NCBI RefSeq assembly: GCF_036850765.1
Contig: NC_089493.1
Location: 131,570,239 to 131,634,238 of the forward strand
From: Saccopteryx bilineata
Lineage: Eukaryota > Chordata > Mammalia > Chiroptera > Emballonuridae
Reading direction: 5' to 3'
DNA: 64,000 bases
In this document: positions 21,649-33,426 of the stretch, in pieces
How the letters are laid out: each line of letters starts with the position of its first letter
Numbering within the stretch: the stretch's first letter is position 1
Notes under the pieces: model-generated
What the model saw: only the letters and a program-made list of their open reading frames with translations
What the model was told of the DNA's origin: nothing
The model's database searches: none
Program-made: the position numbers and the translations under genes

Positions 21649-22439
21649 CCTGCACGCAGGTTGAGGACAGTGCAATAAATCAACTAATAACTGGAACCTC
21701 ATTTTCTGCTTCACAGCAGGGAGTTAACCCCTGCCTCACTGCCTTCCTCCCATGCAGGGCTTGAGTCCAGCCCTGAGGGAGGGTGGTGGGGTGCTGGTGG
21801 TTAAGCTGGGCCCCACGGCTCTCTGCTCATGTTCCCTGGCTGCTTTTGTCCTTTTTTCCCCTGGGACTCTCTCCGATGTACCTGCTTCCCCTCTTTCTCT
21901 TCTTGTTTTCTCTTTGGCTCTGTTTACTTCTGTCCTGCTCAAAGCAGGTCAGACCAGAGGAGATGTCTGGAATTGGGGGCTGTGGAGGGGACCCACAGTT
22001 GTTGGGAACTTCTTAGGCCTGGGCACTAGGCCAGTTTTGCCCTGACTTGCTCCTCTCTGAGCCTCCAGGTTGCTAAATGTGCATGGGCAGACCAGAATTT
22101 GATTTTTACATCTAGGACAGACTTGACAGCAGAGATGGGCAGGGCCTGAGGCTTCCCTAGTTCGTGCCTGCCCATGGTCACTCAGAAGGCGGGATGGGGT
22201 GGGAGTGGAGGGGAGATGAGAAGTTTTCAGTCTGTGGGACTGGTGGGAATAGCTTGATGTCTCTTCCTTCCTATGTGTGCACATGTTAGCTAATGCATGT
22301 GTGTCTTGGCCCCCAAGGTCGTGGAGTACCACTGCTGCTCAGTTAGGCTGGCCCCTGGCCTTCTGCAGGACTTGTGGAAGGTCTCACAGTGGGAACCACA
22401 TCTGTGTTGAGAGGCTGGGTGGCACAGGTCAAGGTCAGG

Positions 22440-22800
22440 AGCGCAGACTCTGGGACCATGCTGCTTGGTGCACATCTGGCATTGCCTTTTGCTGCTTTGT
22501 GACCTCGGGTGAATCATTTAACCTTTCTGGGCCTCAGTTCCCCCATCTGTGAAATAGAGATGAGAATAGTGCCTCACTAACTTTGTTGTGCAGACTAAAC
22601 AGGTTATGACCCTTTGCCAAGAGGGAATCACATTTTCCAAGACAGGGCAATTCCGACTGCTACAATGCAGAGTGCTAATGGAGGGGGTGCTGGGCACTGC
22701 CTCTGGCAGGGACACCCCCACCTCAGCAGACAGCACCAGCTGTCTATATGGTGCCTAGTATACATGAACGCAGTTCAAATGTTTGCCGTCATTGTTATAA
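22440..22800 (+). repeat. MIR split by a 136-bp insertion
   Basis: The left part (tttgtgacctcgggtgaatc, ggcctcagttcccccatctg, tgaaatagagatgagaatag, then gtgcagactaaacaggtt) and the right part (gtctatatggtgcctagtat acatgaacgc) form one MIR when the 136 bp at 22606-22741 are removed. Confidence 0.8.
22606..22741 (+). repeat. Dispersed duplication, copy B (inserted in MIR)
   Basis: Direct-orientation copy of 21354-21489, 135 of 136 bases identical, 1252 bp downstream. It has no poly(A), no terminal inverted repeat and no evident long target duplication, so it does not look transposed. It looks templated by repair or replication switching. Confidence 0.97.
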
Positions 22801-24010
22801 GACACACACTCATACACAGCATCATCCCCTGCTCCAACTCACTGGCCAAGAGATACCAGAGATGCACCTGGTGTGCTCCACAACTTGCAAGTGAGGAGGA
22901 GCCCAGTGTCCACCAGAGTAGCCAGAGGAGGCTTCCTGGAGGAGGTGTTACCAGTACTAGGCTTCAGATAGGCAGAGAGGAGGGTGGACCTGGGAACCTG
23001 TTGGGGAAGGGCAGGAGGGATATTTGGATCATGCCAAGGCCTGGATGGAAGTGTCTTCTACATTGATTCAGAGGGAAGCAGGGAGGCTCATGGTCAGTAG
23101 CCCCCACTGCATGCGGACATCTTGTGTGTGTTACCTGTCTGTGGAAATGAGGAACCTGCATCTGGACACTGACATATGACCTGCTGGGGTCATCCATGCT
23201 GTCAGGGGCAGAGCAGGGATTGGAACTTGTGCATAGTTTACCCTGAAGCTGTAGTCCTCCCATGGCTTCAGTCCCAGCACTGCAAACCCGAGGAGGGGCA
23301 GCCCATGCTAGTCCTCATCTACAATGCCCTGCTCTGCCTACATGCCCTTGGGGATGGCGCAGACAGCCTTTTGGGACAGTTCATGGCATTGTATGAATCC
23401 ACTTATTCTAACGGGGCTATTCAGGGTAGGCCCAAATCTGGTGGCCACACTCACCCCCGATCTACCCACAGCCCCTCACCACACCCTGTCCATGTGGCCT
23501 GCTGGCTTCTTGTCAGGCCCACCCTGAGTGAACTGCACTATTTTCTTTCAGTGCTCCACTGATGCAGGAAGGGAATGAGAAGTGCCCCTCACTGGGCACT
23601 TGCAGTGTGCTGGACACAGGTGTAGCATGCCACATTCAGGTGGGACCGAACTCCGGAGCCCAGCTCTGGGGTGCAGGGTTCTCTTGGCCAGGTCATGGAC
23701 TGGAACCTGGGCCAATCTGGAATAGCGTGCAGCCCCAAGAATTTGGTTTCCAGAGTGTTTAAGCAGATGACTCTCCTGGGTTATACTTCTATTGCATTAC
23801 GCTCCTATCTTCTTTGGGCCATAAAACAGCAAACTTCTATGGCCGCCAGCAGCTCCCTGTGAGACACGGGGCAATGATTCTGCTATCAAGTCATAGTTAC
23901 TGTAGGTGGTGTTTGAGGGTGAGTGAAGAGTATGGGTTTGGAGACTGTGCCCCTCCCCATGCAGAGGTGAGCCAGCCTCACCAGGTGGCAGGGAGGACAC
24001 TGCCAGGGGG
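22801..24010. other. Unique noncoding DNA
   Basis: No gene seen. Short frames here carry no recognisable domain. Confidence 0.35.
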
Positions 24011-24014
24011 AAGG

Positions 24015-24960
24015 CTTGTCCATTCACTTGGCAAGTGTGACTGAGCACCCATTATGCACCAGGTGCTGGCCGGTTGGTAAGGCAAGACACTAACACAATA
24101 AAGGCAAAGAGGGGATCTGAAGTTGTTAATGGTGCAGTAATGGGAAGAATGGGTGTACCTCTCAGGTGAGGACACACCTGTGGGATAGAGGAGGCTATGT
24201 AACAAGAGGAAGCCTTGTGGGAGGACATTTGCATGGGACTCTGGGGATTGTGGGGTGGCTGAAATGTTTTCCAAGGGTCAGTGAGCATCTACTGGTAGTT
24301 AAATGGGGAGGGGGTGTGATCTGCTCTATGTTTTTAATAAGTCTCTCTGGACGGTGCAGGAGGGGGTAAGCAGGGAAACAGGTGAGGCAGAAGGGATGGA
24401 GGCAGATGACCACAGACCCATGACAGAGGCAGAATGGGGTGTGTGACATGAAGGGGGCAAGGAAGGCCTCTCATTTCCTGACGGAGGCAGGAGGACCGTG
24501 AGGGGTGAGGATTGGACGCAGACAAGAGTTGGTTCTCAACTGCCTCCTGGAGCAGAGCTGTCCCTGTACGTTGGGTTTCCAACCCTGGAGCTCTGGTTGA
24601 GGGCTGTGCAGGGGACAGAGGTGCAGGAGCCGTGGCTGTAGGTGGTGTTTGTGGACCTGGCGTGGGAGGCCCAGGAAGAGACGTGGGTGGTGCAGACCCT
24701 GGGCTCACAGATGTGGAGGGCTGACGGGGAGAAGGTCAGCACACCAGGCCGACAAGGATGGCAGGGAAAGCCAGGATGGTTGGCACTGCAGAAGCAGAGC
24801 ACGGGTTCCGAAAGGAAGGCAAAGCGACCATGGTCACTGCCGCGAGGTGGGGAGGGGTGCACAGACACCACCATTGGGTTTGACAGCATGGAGGCCATTG
24901 GGACTTGGAGGAGAGAAGGTGTGAGGAAGGGTGGATGGAATCTAGTTTGAATTGGGCTGA
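24015..24960 (-). repeat. Ancient L2 LINE fragment
   Basis: The segment opens with tgagcacccattatgcacca ggtgctgg. It then shows ctgctctatgtttttaataa gtctctctgg, matching the reverse complement of the L2 3' region. The right half is strongly decayed. Confidence 0.55.
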
Positions 24961-25179
24961 GGGGAGGAAATGGAGAAAGGTGTCTTTGGCTTTTCCTGGA
25001 AATTTTGTATAGAGAAGAGAGACAGAGTGGTGGCTGGCGGGAGTGGGGGAGTCACAGGAAACCCATCAGGGATGTGCAGTCTTGTCCGGGGTCCTCCCCA
25101 GCTGTCCTCAGCGGAGATGTCTTGTGTGATTCTAGGACAGAATCAGGCCAGGTCCCAGTCTACACTGACACAACCCACA

Positions 25180-25425
25180 GACTTCACTCCAATTTTCAGT
25201 TGTACATTAATGTGCATATGTGTGCACGTGCGTGTGCATGCTGTTCTGTGTAATTATGTCACGTGTGCATCTTTGTGTAACTGCCACCACAATCAGCTGT
25301 TCCATCACAACAAGGGTCCCTGTGCCACTAGCTCCTCCCCTCCCTCCCGCGCTGGCCCCTGGCTGCCACCTCCTTATTCTGTATCTCTAGTGAGTGTTAT
25401 ATAAGTGGAATCATATAGGATAGAA
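25180..25425 (-). mobile_element. Old LINE-1 3' UTR fragment
   Basis: The phrases ttcagttgtacattaatgtg, ccatcacaacaagggtccct, tgtatctctagtgagtgtta and tataagtggaatcatatagg follow an old L1 3' UTR on the minus strand. A short TGTGCA-rich patch lies inside. Confidence 0.65.
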
Positions 25426-25429
25426 ACTT

Positions 25430-26480
25430 CTGAGATGGAGACCTTTTTAATGCAGCAAAGTGATGGGAGGGGATTTTTAAAGCCCAGGATGGGATTGTGT
25501 GCTAGCAGGAAGGCTATGGGAGCCAGCGGAGGGGCAAGATGGGTGATGCCGAAAGGCAGCATGGGGGGAGCTGACTGCTGGACAGAGGAGATGGGTTCCG
25601 AGTCCGGGTGGCACACCTACCCTTTGGCATGCAGCATGGCCCCTTCTCAGGGAGGAAGAGGGGACGTGGCAGAGCAGGTGGGCTTCTGGGATGCTGAGGC
25701 TGGGGGCTGGTGACAGGGTTGGCCTTCCTCACTGAGAGTTGAGAGAGGTTTCTGTTGAGCACAACAGCTCAGAGATGGGACATGAGGAGAGCAGACAAGA
25801 GGACATGCTGCCCTTTCGGGAGAGTAGGAGGGTGAGCTGACCAGGGCCCCCCACCCCGACCCCCTGCCCGTGCCTTGGTGCATGGAAGGCACAGCTTTCC
25901 TGGCAGGTCCATTCGCTCCAGCCGCATTCGACTTCCCAGCCATGGGTGCCCAAGGGTGCTGGCTGGATTCATCCAGGTTGGGGTTTTGTGAGCAGATTGC
26001 CAGGGGTGAGGGGTCTGGGCACTGGAGGGGTTAATTACACTGGTGGACTGTGGAGCCCAAGCAGGAAAAGGGAGAACAATGATGGAGAGAGGGAGATGTG
26101 CAAGTTCTTTATTCGATGAAAGAGTTGTGGGAGGAGGGCTGAAGAGAGGCACCGGCAGGCAGGGCTGGGCTGGGCGGGGAGGCCTGACCACAGCTGTGGT
26201 GGAGAGGGGTCCAGGCTGTCCCTGGGGTAGAGGCTAGAGGGTTTGGAAGCCAAAGGTCACTGGAGGCAGGAGGTCAGGAAATGGAGAGCCCCAGTGCTGG
26301 TCATCCCTATCATGGTGGTGTCACCTGGAGGAGGATAAGGGCCGAGGTGCAGAGGGAGACACATGCCTCATGTGGACGAGGGGAGGTAGCCAGGAGGATG
26401 TGGCACTATCTCTCCTGGTGACTCCCAGAGTACCAAGGGAGGTCAGAATCGTGACAGATGGTCTCCACTATGGGGAACAC
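25430..26480 (-). repeat. Possible L2-derived sequence, strongly decayed
   Basis: Phrases such as gggaggggatttttaaagcc and gtgctagcaggaaggctatg resemble the purine-rich reverse complement of L2, like the segment at 24.3 kb. Similarity is patchy and I would not defend the limits. Confidence 0.3.
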
Positions 26481-26520
26481 AGAGGTGACACAGACCCTGT
26501 TCCTGTCCATGTAACCACAG

Positions 26521-26696
26521 CAGGCATTCCCAAACTATGGCCCCATGGGCCTCATGCGGCCCCCTGAGGCCATTTATCCGGCCCCCACTGCACTTCCGGA
26601 AGGGGCTCCTCTTTCACTGGTGGTCAGTGTGGCGGCCCTCCAATGGTCTGAGGGACAGCAAACTGGCCCCCTGTGTAAAAAGTTTGGGGACCTCTG
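26521..26696 (+). mobile_element. Nonautonomous hAT transposon with 8-bp target duplication
   Basis: The 176-bp element starts caggcattcccaaactatgg and ends aaaaagtttggggacctctg, with imperfect terminal inverted repeats of about 16 bp. It is flanked by perfect 8-bp direct repeats aaccacag (26513-26520 and 26697-26704), the hallmark of hAT insertion. It has no transposase and must have been moved by one supplied elsewhere. A second family member, in opposite orientation, lies at 41824-42017. Confidence 0.95.
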
Positions 26697-26704
26697 AACC
26701 ACAG

Positions 26705-28440
26705 CCTCACGGGGAAGGCAGGACGAGATAATGAGCAAAGGTGGTAACATCAACTGAAATATAGGTCAAGCAGCAGTTGCTCGAGTTGGCAGGGCTTTGG
26801 GGCTGGTGGATTTCTGAGGAGGAAAGGAAGGTCCAGGGATTGGTGGTGAAGGAGGAGTCAGCGGAGATGGGTATAGAAGGGGTATGAGTTTATCAAAGGG
26901 GCTTTCCAGAAGAAGGGAGGAGGGAAGCTGTATGAGCAGAGTCCCCAAGTAGGGTTAGGGGTGCTATCCACAGAGCCACAGAGGTGGGAAGGCCAGGTAT
27001 GCAGGCCGGCTTCTGAGATGTCAGTCTTCTCGGGGACAGGTGATCCAGGTGCCCCTGAGGCCTGTGAACAGTGGGAAACTGGCCAGTGGATTCTCTGTGG
27101 CCCAGCATGCCCAAGCCACTCATTACGGAGGTGAAGAGGCCTGTTGGCTGGGGTCAGGAAACAGTATTGGCTGCTGGGTGTGAGTGCCCGGTCACAGGTG
27201 GCTCAAGCTGCTTGAGCTAGCCAGATCAGCAAAATGGGACCTCCCCAGCTGCCCTGCACTGCCTCCCAGCAGCAGAGTGATGGTGAAGGCTCCAGCTCCC
27301 CGGGCAGGGACGCTCAGCAGAAACCCAGGGTGCACCTGTCACAAAGTGGTTTCGGCAGAACCTTGGATTTAGAGAACAATGTTTTGGCATCAGGTTGAGA
27401 TCAGAGGATGGAGGCAGCCTACCAGGCCATGAAGCTGAGCGCTGTAAACCTTGTTAATATGGTGCCTCTGTATTCAGAGTGGCACCTAGTTTGGAGCAGC
27501 GCCTTTCCCTGGGCTGGGGCCCATTGTTCCTGCCGAATGAGTCACACCAGGCGACTTCAAAGCCCACTCCTGGGCTGCTCTGTACCAGTTAATGAGCGTT
27601 TAAGGTCGGGCGGCTGGGGCTATGGCCTTGGTGCAGCTCTCCAGTTGCCAGGGCAGATGGGCAGTGTCGAGTGCCAGGCTCGGGTGGGGATGAGGAACAA
27701 CCTTCAGGGCCAAGAGGCTTGGAAGGGGCTGCAAGAGGCAGAGGAGCCACATGCTCTCATCCCTTCTTGTTTTTCCAGGTCAAGCTGGTCCTGAGGGGCA
27801 CCAGGAGAGGGCCCAGGATGCCTGGCCAGAGGTAACAGTCTGGGGACACCCCATGGGGTCTTGCCGGTGGTCTGATCTGCATGGACTCTGGGTTCCCGAG
27901 GAGATGAGGGGTTCTGCCGTACCCTGGTGTTCACCCCCACTTTCCATTGTGCTAAGGGCTTTGCACACACGAGCGCTCATCTTTTAGCTGAAGGCTGTCC
28001 AAGAGGCCAGTGATGGCCCCAGGACACAAACCTCAGGGTCCGCTGGTGCTGCGGAGAAGCTTTAGGTGAGAGTTGGCTGTGGCTTTAGACAGTGATGTCA
28101 TTTTCAGTCAGAACAGCTGGGTCTACGAACTGTGGAGGTTTCTCTGACTTTGAAGACCTTGAACTACGGGTGAGCCTGGAGACAGGGAAGACACAGCAGG
28201 AAGACCCAGGGCAGTGAGCCCGAAAGGGCCCCAGACTGCGGGCTGGTACTCCAGGGTTCCAGGCTGGCTGCTGGCACTGCTGACTTGTGCCAGATGATGA
28301 CTCTGTCCTGTCCAGCTCTCTGGCCTGCATACGTTGAGGTCCAGTGGGGGACTAAATGTGCACCTGCATCGGCAGCCAATCAGAGTCCCAGCTTTGCTTG
28401 CACACCTCCATAGATAGGGTGCTCACCACCTCATGACACT
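26705..28440. other. Unique noncoding DNA with possible regulatory patch
   Basis: No gene seen. The patch at 27440-27610 has an AP-1 consensus tgagtca (27538-27544) close to a SOX-like ccattgttc (27521-27529) in nonrepetitive sequence. This is suggestive only. Confidence 0.3.
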
Positions 28441-28500
28441 GCCATTTTTTTCTTTTTATTTTATTGCTGGATAGTTGCAGTTGTTAGAACAGGCATTGTA

Positions 28501-28577
28501 TACTGTTCACAAAAGTTAGGGGATATTTCAAAATGAATATGAAGTGATAAAATATCCCTTAAATTTTGTGAGCAGTA
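28501..28577. mobile_element. Mariner-like miniature inverted-repeat element
   Basis: The 77-bp palindromic element has 28-bp terminal inverted repeats: left arm 28501-28528 starting tactgttcacaaaagttagg, right arm 28550-28577 ending ttttgtgagcagta. The arms agree at 25 of 28 positions around a 21-bp centre. TA dinucleotides flank it (28499-28500 and 28578-28579), as expected for Tc1/mariner insertion. It encodes nothing. Confidence 0.85.
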
Positions 28578-28579
28578 TA

Positions 28580-28985
28580 TTAACATCCCAGGCCTGCCGT
28601 GACACATTACCATGTACCTAGCAGAATGAGACAACAGAAATATGTCTTATTATGATTCCAGAGGCTAGAAGTTTGAAATCAACTTCTTGGCGGGCTGTCC
28701 TCTCCGGTGGGTCTCGGGGAGGAACTGCTTCCTCTGCCAGCTGCTTCCTCTGGGGGTTCCAGGAGTCTTTGGCATTCCTCGCCTTGTGCACATCACTCCA
28801 GTCCCTACCTTTGTCCTCACAGGGCCTCTTCCATGTTTGTATGTCTGTGTCCAGATTAAACCCATCCTAATTCATTGTACCTGCAGTTACTAATCACCCT
28901 GTTCCCAAATCAAGTCACATTCTGAGGCTCCAGGTGGACATGAACTTTGGGGACATACTTCAAAGCAGCGCATTCATTTTTCCCC
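28580..28985 (+). repeat. Ancient interspersed repeat, family not assigned
   Basis: The phrases catcccaggcctgccgtgac, ttccagaggctagaagtttg, tttggcattcctcgccttgt and caagtcacattctgaggctc occur in the order of a well-known placental repeat. I recognise the pattern but cannot name the family confidently. The mariner-like element lies at its left end. Confidence 0.6.
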
Positions 28986-29865
28986 TCCCAGGACTAGACT
29001 TTGACCCTGTAACTTAGCCCCTGTGGATCCTCCTGCCCAGCCCTGGCTCCGTCCACCTCCAGCTCCCCACCTCCTGTTCAGGAGTGCCTGCTGGGTGCAG
29101 AAGGCTTTCTGGCAACATGATTCTCCTCCCTCCTGAGGGTTGCCATCCCTCCTTCTGCTCTTCTTGCATTGGACACGGAACTCCCCTCTCTCCACTCTGG
29201 GAGTCATCTGAGGCCCCACCAATTACCTGCTGTCTTGATGTAGAGCACTATAAAACCCTTCACCTCATTATGGGAAATTTTGTTTCAAGGGCCTTTAAAA
29301 ACCATCTCATTACCCTGCAAGAACTGTAATTACCTCACTCAAAGAGAAGGTTCTGGGCGAGCTGGTACCTAGCATGCTCAAAGCTGCGGATGGGGTTCTC
29401 CACGGGCAGCTCTGGCCAGTTGGGTCGAGCTCCTCTTTTCCCCTATATAATCTTCTCTGGCCCCTTTCCTTTTGAGGTATGGGCACTCTCGTCTCTGGAG
29501 GCCAGACCTTCCCCAGAGAGACCACAGCAGCCAAATGCCTGCAGGGCTGAGGCGGCAATCTCACGCGGGTGCCCCTGCTTGGAGGGCCAGAACCTCCCCT
29601 GGCCATTCTCAGGGACTGCCCAGTCCACCCCTGTCCTGGAGGCTGGTGGAGCCTGCCCAGTGGTCCCAGAACATCACAGCTGATGGAGCCCTGGAGGTCA
29701 TTAGGTTCAGGCCCTGCCCTCAGTCACTTGCCCTGTGCTTCTTCCCAGGAGCCACCTCAGAAGGGACCCTAGCCCAGCTTCCTGGGGTCAAAGTTTCCCT
29801 TCAGCCTTTCAAGAAGTTTCCTCTGTATGTGGCTGAAACCCCAGCTGCCTGGAAGTTGACCTGAA
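28986..29865. other. Unique DNA with AT-rich candidate regulatory island
   Basis: At 29218-29345 an AT-rich island carries caccaattacctgctg, then tttcaagggcctttaaaaac, then gaactgtaattacctcactc, with two near-identical attacctc/attacctg motifs. No coding signal is visible. Confidence 0.3.
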
Positions 29866-29869
29866 ATTA

Positions 29870-29955
29870 AGCTCCTCTTTCCTGGTTGTGTGACCTTGGG
29901 CAGGTCACATGACCTTTCTGAGCTAAGTTTTCTCCCCTGCAGAACAGTCAGGATT
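29870..29955 (+). repeat. MIR core
   Basis: The phrases ggttgtgtgaccttgggcag, gtcacatgacctttctgagc and taagttttctcccctgcaga match MIR. Confidence 0.85.
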
Positions 29956-31985
29956 GTTTCTACATGTCAGGGGTCAGGGCGAACGTGAGCTGTGGCCACT
30001 GGTGTGGGGTGCCTGGCCTTGGGCGCACCCCAGGACTGAGTGCTGCTGCCTTCCCCAGGAGCATCTGGCCGTGGGGGACTTCTTTCTCTCTCCTCTGTAC
30101 TATGCTGGACCAAATGACACTCAGGAGATGTGAAGAATGGCTACCCACTACCCCTCTGGGGCCCTGAGTGGGTCTGGCTCCCCTTCCTACACCTGTCCCC
30201 GCACTTGGAGCTCAGAGATTGTGTGTACATGTTCGGTGGTGGCGGGGATGACTGCTTCCCTTCCTGGTTTTGGTCCCTGTCCCAGCTATGCCCCAAGTCT
30301 TGCCCTCTCGAGGGTGCCAGTGTATTTGGGAGCTACAGCAGGAGGGGGAGAGAGGCCAGTAGGTTGCCCCTTACTGGAGATACTCTCCCTTTGTGGGGCT
30401 TTTTTGCCATCCTGACATTTTCAGTTTTCTGATGGGCTCCTGGCATCACATTGGTCCCCACTGGCTGGTTAAGTGGGCCATGGTTCTGGAATGGCAGCGT
30501 GTGGAAATGTCAGTGGCATCCTCAAAGCCTGGCAGTATGGCTCTCTCCCTGCTGAGCCAGGGACAGGGCAGCTGTGGGGACAGACCAGTTCCCTCTCCAT
30601 GGGCCTGCTGGTCAAGAGTTGGGGGCATTGTGTGAGGGGACCCCAGGGTGGCAGGACAGGGTGCCTGAGGTTTTAAATACCATGTGTCCCCAGACGCTCC
30701 CTGCCACCATACCCCTCTTCTTGCTCCTGTCAACACGCTGCATCTCAGGGCAACATTCTTCTCTGGGAGGTCTGTCTCCAGCAGCCCTGTTGCCCCTCCC
30801 CCCCCCGGTCTGGTCTAGGGCCCCAGACTGCCTTTGTGGAGTCCTCCTTCTCACCTGTGCCTGGCCTAGACCTAGGAGGCCCTGATTAGCTGAGATTGAA
30901 GGGATTCTGTTCCTGTGGCCTTTTCTCCCAGGAGCCCCACAGGGAGCTGTGCTGGGCCTGTCACCCCGGCACCCTCCATGCCCAAGCAGCGCCTGGTGTC
31001 GACCTGTTCAGTGATTGAGCAGTGGGAGAGCTGGACCTCACAGCCAGGTCTCCATCATCAGACCACAGCTCCCAGAGGCAGGGACCCTGATGCCTCGAAA
31101 ACTGGGGCTCCTGAGGGCAGGAGGCATCTCCTCTTCCTCCCTCCTCCCCTTCCTCCATGAGGTCTGTCCCCTGGGCCTGGCAGGGGATGTGTGCCAGCTG
31201 GCTACGGAGTGGGCAGTGCTCGACCCTCCCCACACACATGGCCATGGTTGCCAGCAGTGATCTACGTCTCACTCACCAAGTCTCCATCCCACGTCCCAGG
31301 GCTACCGTCCTCCACCTGGGGAGACAGTGATAGGCGCAGAGTCCTGCTTCAGTAGGGGCCCCATCGGCTGGGAATGCTTCCCGCAGAAGTGGGACGGGAT
31401 CGGGGTGAAGTTCGGGTCAGGTCATTGAGTCAGAGATGTCCAGGTCTGACTGGCTGTCTGTGGCCTGCTGTCAGGGATGTGAGACTCTGGGGTTCCAGGT
31501 GGGACCCATGGGGGAGAAGGTTGCAGGAGTCAAGCTGTGGGGGTCGAGGACCCCAAATGCCAGGGGACGGACATCATCTGCTCCCTACTCCACCAGCACT
31601 TGTAGGGTGAGTCACAGAGGTTTGGTGCCAAAGTCTGAGTTCGTGAGCCCTGTCTGTGAGATGCAGCCCTTCCCTGTCACTCCCCGCTCCTTGCTCCTGA
31701 GGTCAAGCTCTCAGCATGGCCCACTGCAGAGGGGAACTCCCCCCCCCCGAAAGGACTCACCTGACCACCTGACAGAGCCCACAGCATTTAGGTGGCCACA
31801 GTCAGAGGGGTGAGCTATGCCCCTTCCTCCTGGAGCACTGGAAGGGGTGATGCAGGCATGGGAACTGGCCAGGCAGAGCTGTGCCTGTCTGTCTGTGCCC
31901 AGCAAGGCCTCATTCGAATCTCCGGATGTGGTTCTGGGACTGGCTGGGAGGAGCAGGGAGGGTGGACTTTTTGGTTTGCTAGTGA
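29956..31985. other. Unique GC-rich noncoding DNA
   Basis: No gene or repeat recognised. The many open frames overlap on both strands and share no domain. Confidence 0.35.
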
Positions 31986-31989
31986 GTGA

Positions 31990-32110
31990 TGAACCTCAGG
32001 GAGGATTCCTGCTTACTGAGCACCTGCTATGTTCCAGGGACTGGGTACAGTGCTGAGCTAGGTGGGGACAGCAGTGGAGGAGGAGTCTGCATGGTGGGGT
32101 GAATGGTGGA
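31990..32110 (-). repeat. L2 LINE fragment
   Basis: The phrase cttactgagcacctgctatg ttccagggactgg is the reverse complement of the L2 3' end. Confidence 0.7.
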
Positions 32111-32229
32111 GACCTTTACAAAGGCACAGCACTGGGGAGCAGGAAGAAGGCGAGGCACCTGTAAGGTGTTTGCAGGACATCCCGTTGAGGTGGCGAGGAC
32201 ATTGGGGTCTCAGTGGTCACAGTCAGGTG

Positions 32230-32345
32230 ACCAACAAAGCCTTGTCCTCATTTCACAGATGAAGAATCAGAAAGACTGCACTGGCCGTACACAGAACCAG
32301 GGTGAGAATACAGAGCCACCACCTCCAGAGGCAATCTCTACGCCT
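32230..32345 (-). repeat. MIR fragment
   Basis: The phrase cctcatttcacagatgaaga atcagaaagactg is the MIR core in reverse complement. Confidence 0.65.
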
Positions 32346-32349
32346 GTCC

Positions 32350-33290
32350 AGTCTTGAGTTTGGGAAGATTAGGGCCATACCCGAAAGGGGAGTCGGCATG
32401 GTGGAGCTTCTCCCGCCCCACATCTGCATTCCGGGGCTCTCTCTCTGTCAAGTGCTGTTGCTCTTGGCCAGGAGGCCCATGCTGCCCTGGGGAGGGTGGG
32501 GAAGCTCAGCCCTGCAGCCCCACTATGCCAGGGAGGGTCTAGAAACGTTCTTCAGTTTTTCAGCTTGAGAAGAGGTGTAACACTAACCCTGAGCTGGGGT
32601 TTTTCAAGGGCAGAGGGGCTCAGAACAGGGTGGCTTCCTGAGTCCCTGCCACCTTCTACTGCCTTCCTGGATGTGGGAGTGGGTTTGGGGCTTTCTGACC
32701 CCCCTACAGGGGCCCATCCTTCACTGCCTGGAGGGACACAGAGAGGAAGGAAACTCCTGGCAGCTAGAAGTCTGGGTAGAAAAACCCTGGACTAGGATGG
32801 GAGTCCTGGGGCTGCTAATACCCCCTGGTGACCCTACTATCCCCACTGCATGGTGAGTGTAGTGAATGAGGAAGTTCTGACGCTTTCCCAGGTCAGAGGG
32901 AAGACACACCATAGGCTTGGGTTGCAGTTATGGTCAGAAGGCCGTGTGATGGGAGTGCAGCTGGCATGTGGGGCATCTTAGGCAGAAGCAGTGGCCTGGG
33001 GTGAGAGTGTATAAAGGGGATGAATAGGAGGAGTGAGGGGCTGGGGTACACACTGAGCCTATGGTCTCCTACTCCCACCCCACCAGGGATGAGCCAGTTC
33101 ATGTGAAGGGAGAGGAACCCAGCAGCTGTTCTGCAAAGAGATAGGACCCCTCCTTAGAGGCAACTAAAGAGTTGTTTCTAATGGGGACTGGGTCAGGGCT
33201 CAGTCAGTGACAAAGGTCAGGCACGTGTGATGGGTGCAGGTTTCTTGTGTGTCCAGGACCAGTGCTCCTATGGGCCAGAAATGGCCCAGT
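32350..33290. other. Unique noncoding DNA
   Basis: No gene or repeat recognised. Confidence 0.35.
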
Positions 33291-33298
33291 GCGTGAGC

Positions 33299-33426
33299 AG
33301 GGTCAGGGTTCATGTGTGACAGGTTGGGGCTCATGTGTGATGGGGTCGAGGCCCACATGTGACCAGGGCATGTGACGGGGTCAGGGCCTGTGTGTGGCGG
33401 GGTCGGGGTTTAGCATGAGCAGGGTC
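33299..33426. repeat. Minisatellite, about 22-bp unit, six degenerate copies
   Basis: Units such as agggtcagggttcatgtgtg and ggggtcgaggcccacatgtg repeat about every 22 bp. One copy near 33364 is shortened. Units differ by several substitutions each. Confidence 0.85.

Larger units (their letters stand above)
21331..21720. promoter_or_regulatory. Candidate conserved noncoding block
   Basis: This segment holds the source copy of a 136-bp duplication and a perfect 12-bp hairpin at 21622-21648, followed by caataaatcaactaataact. Neither strand shows a recognisable protein and it resembles no repeat I know. The structured, moderately AT-rich right half suggests a regulatory element. This is inference only. 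Confidence 0.25.
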
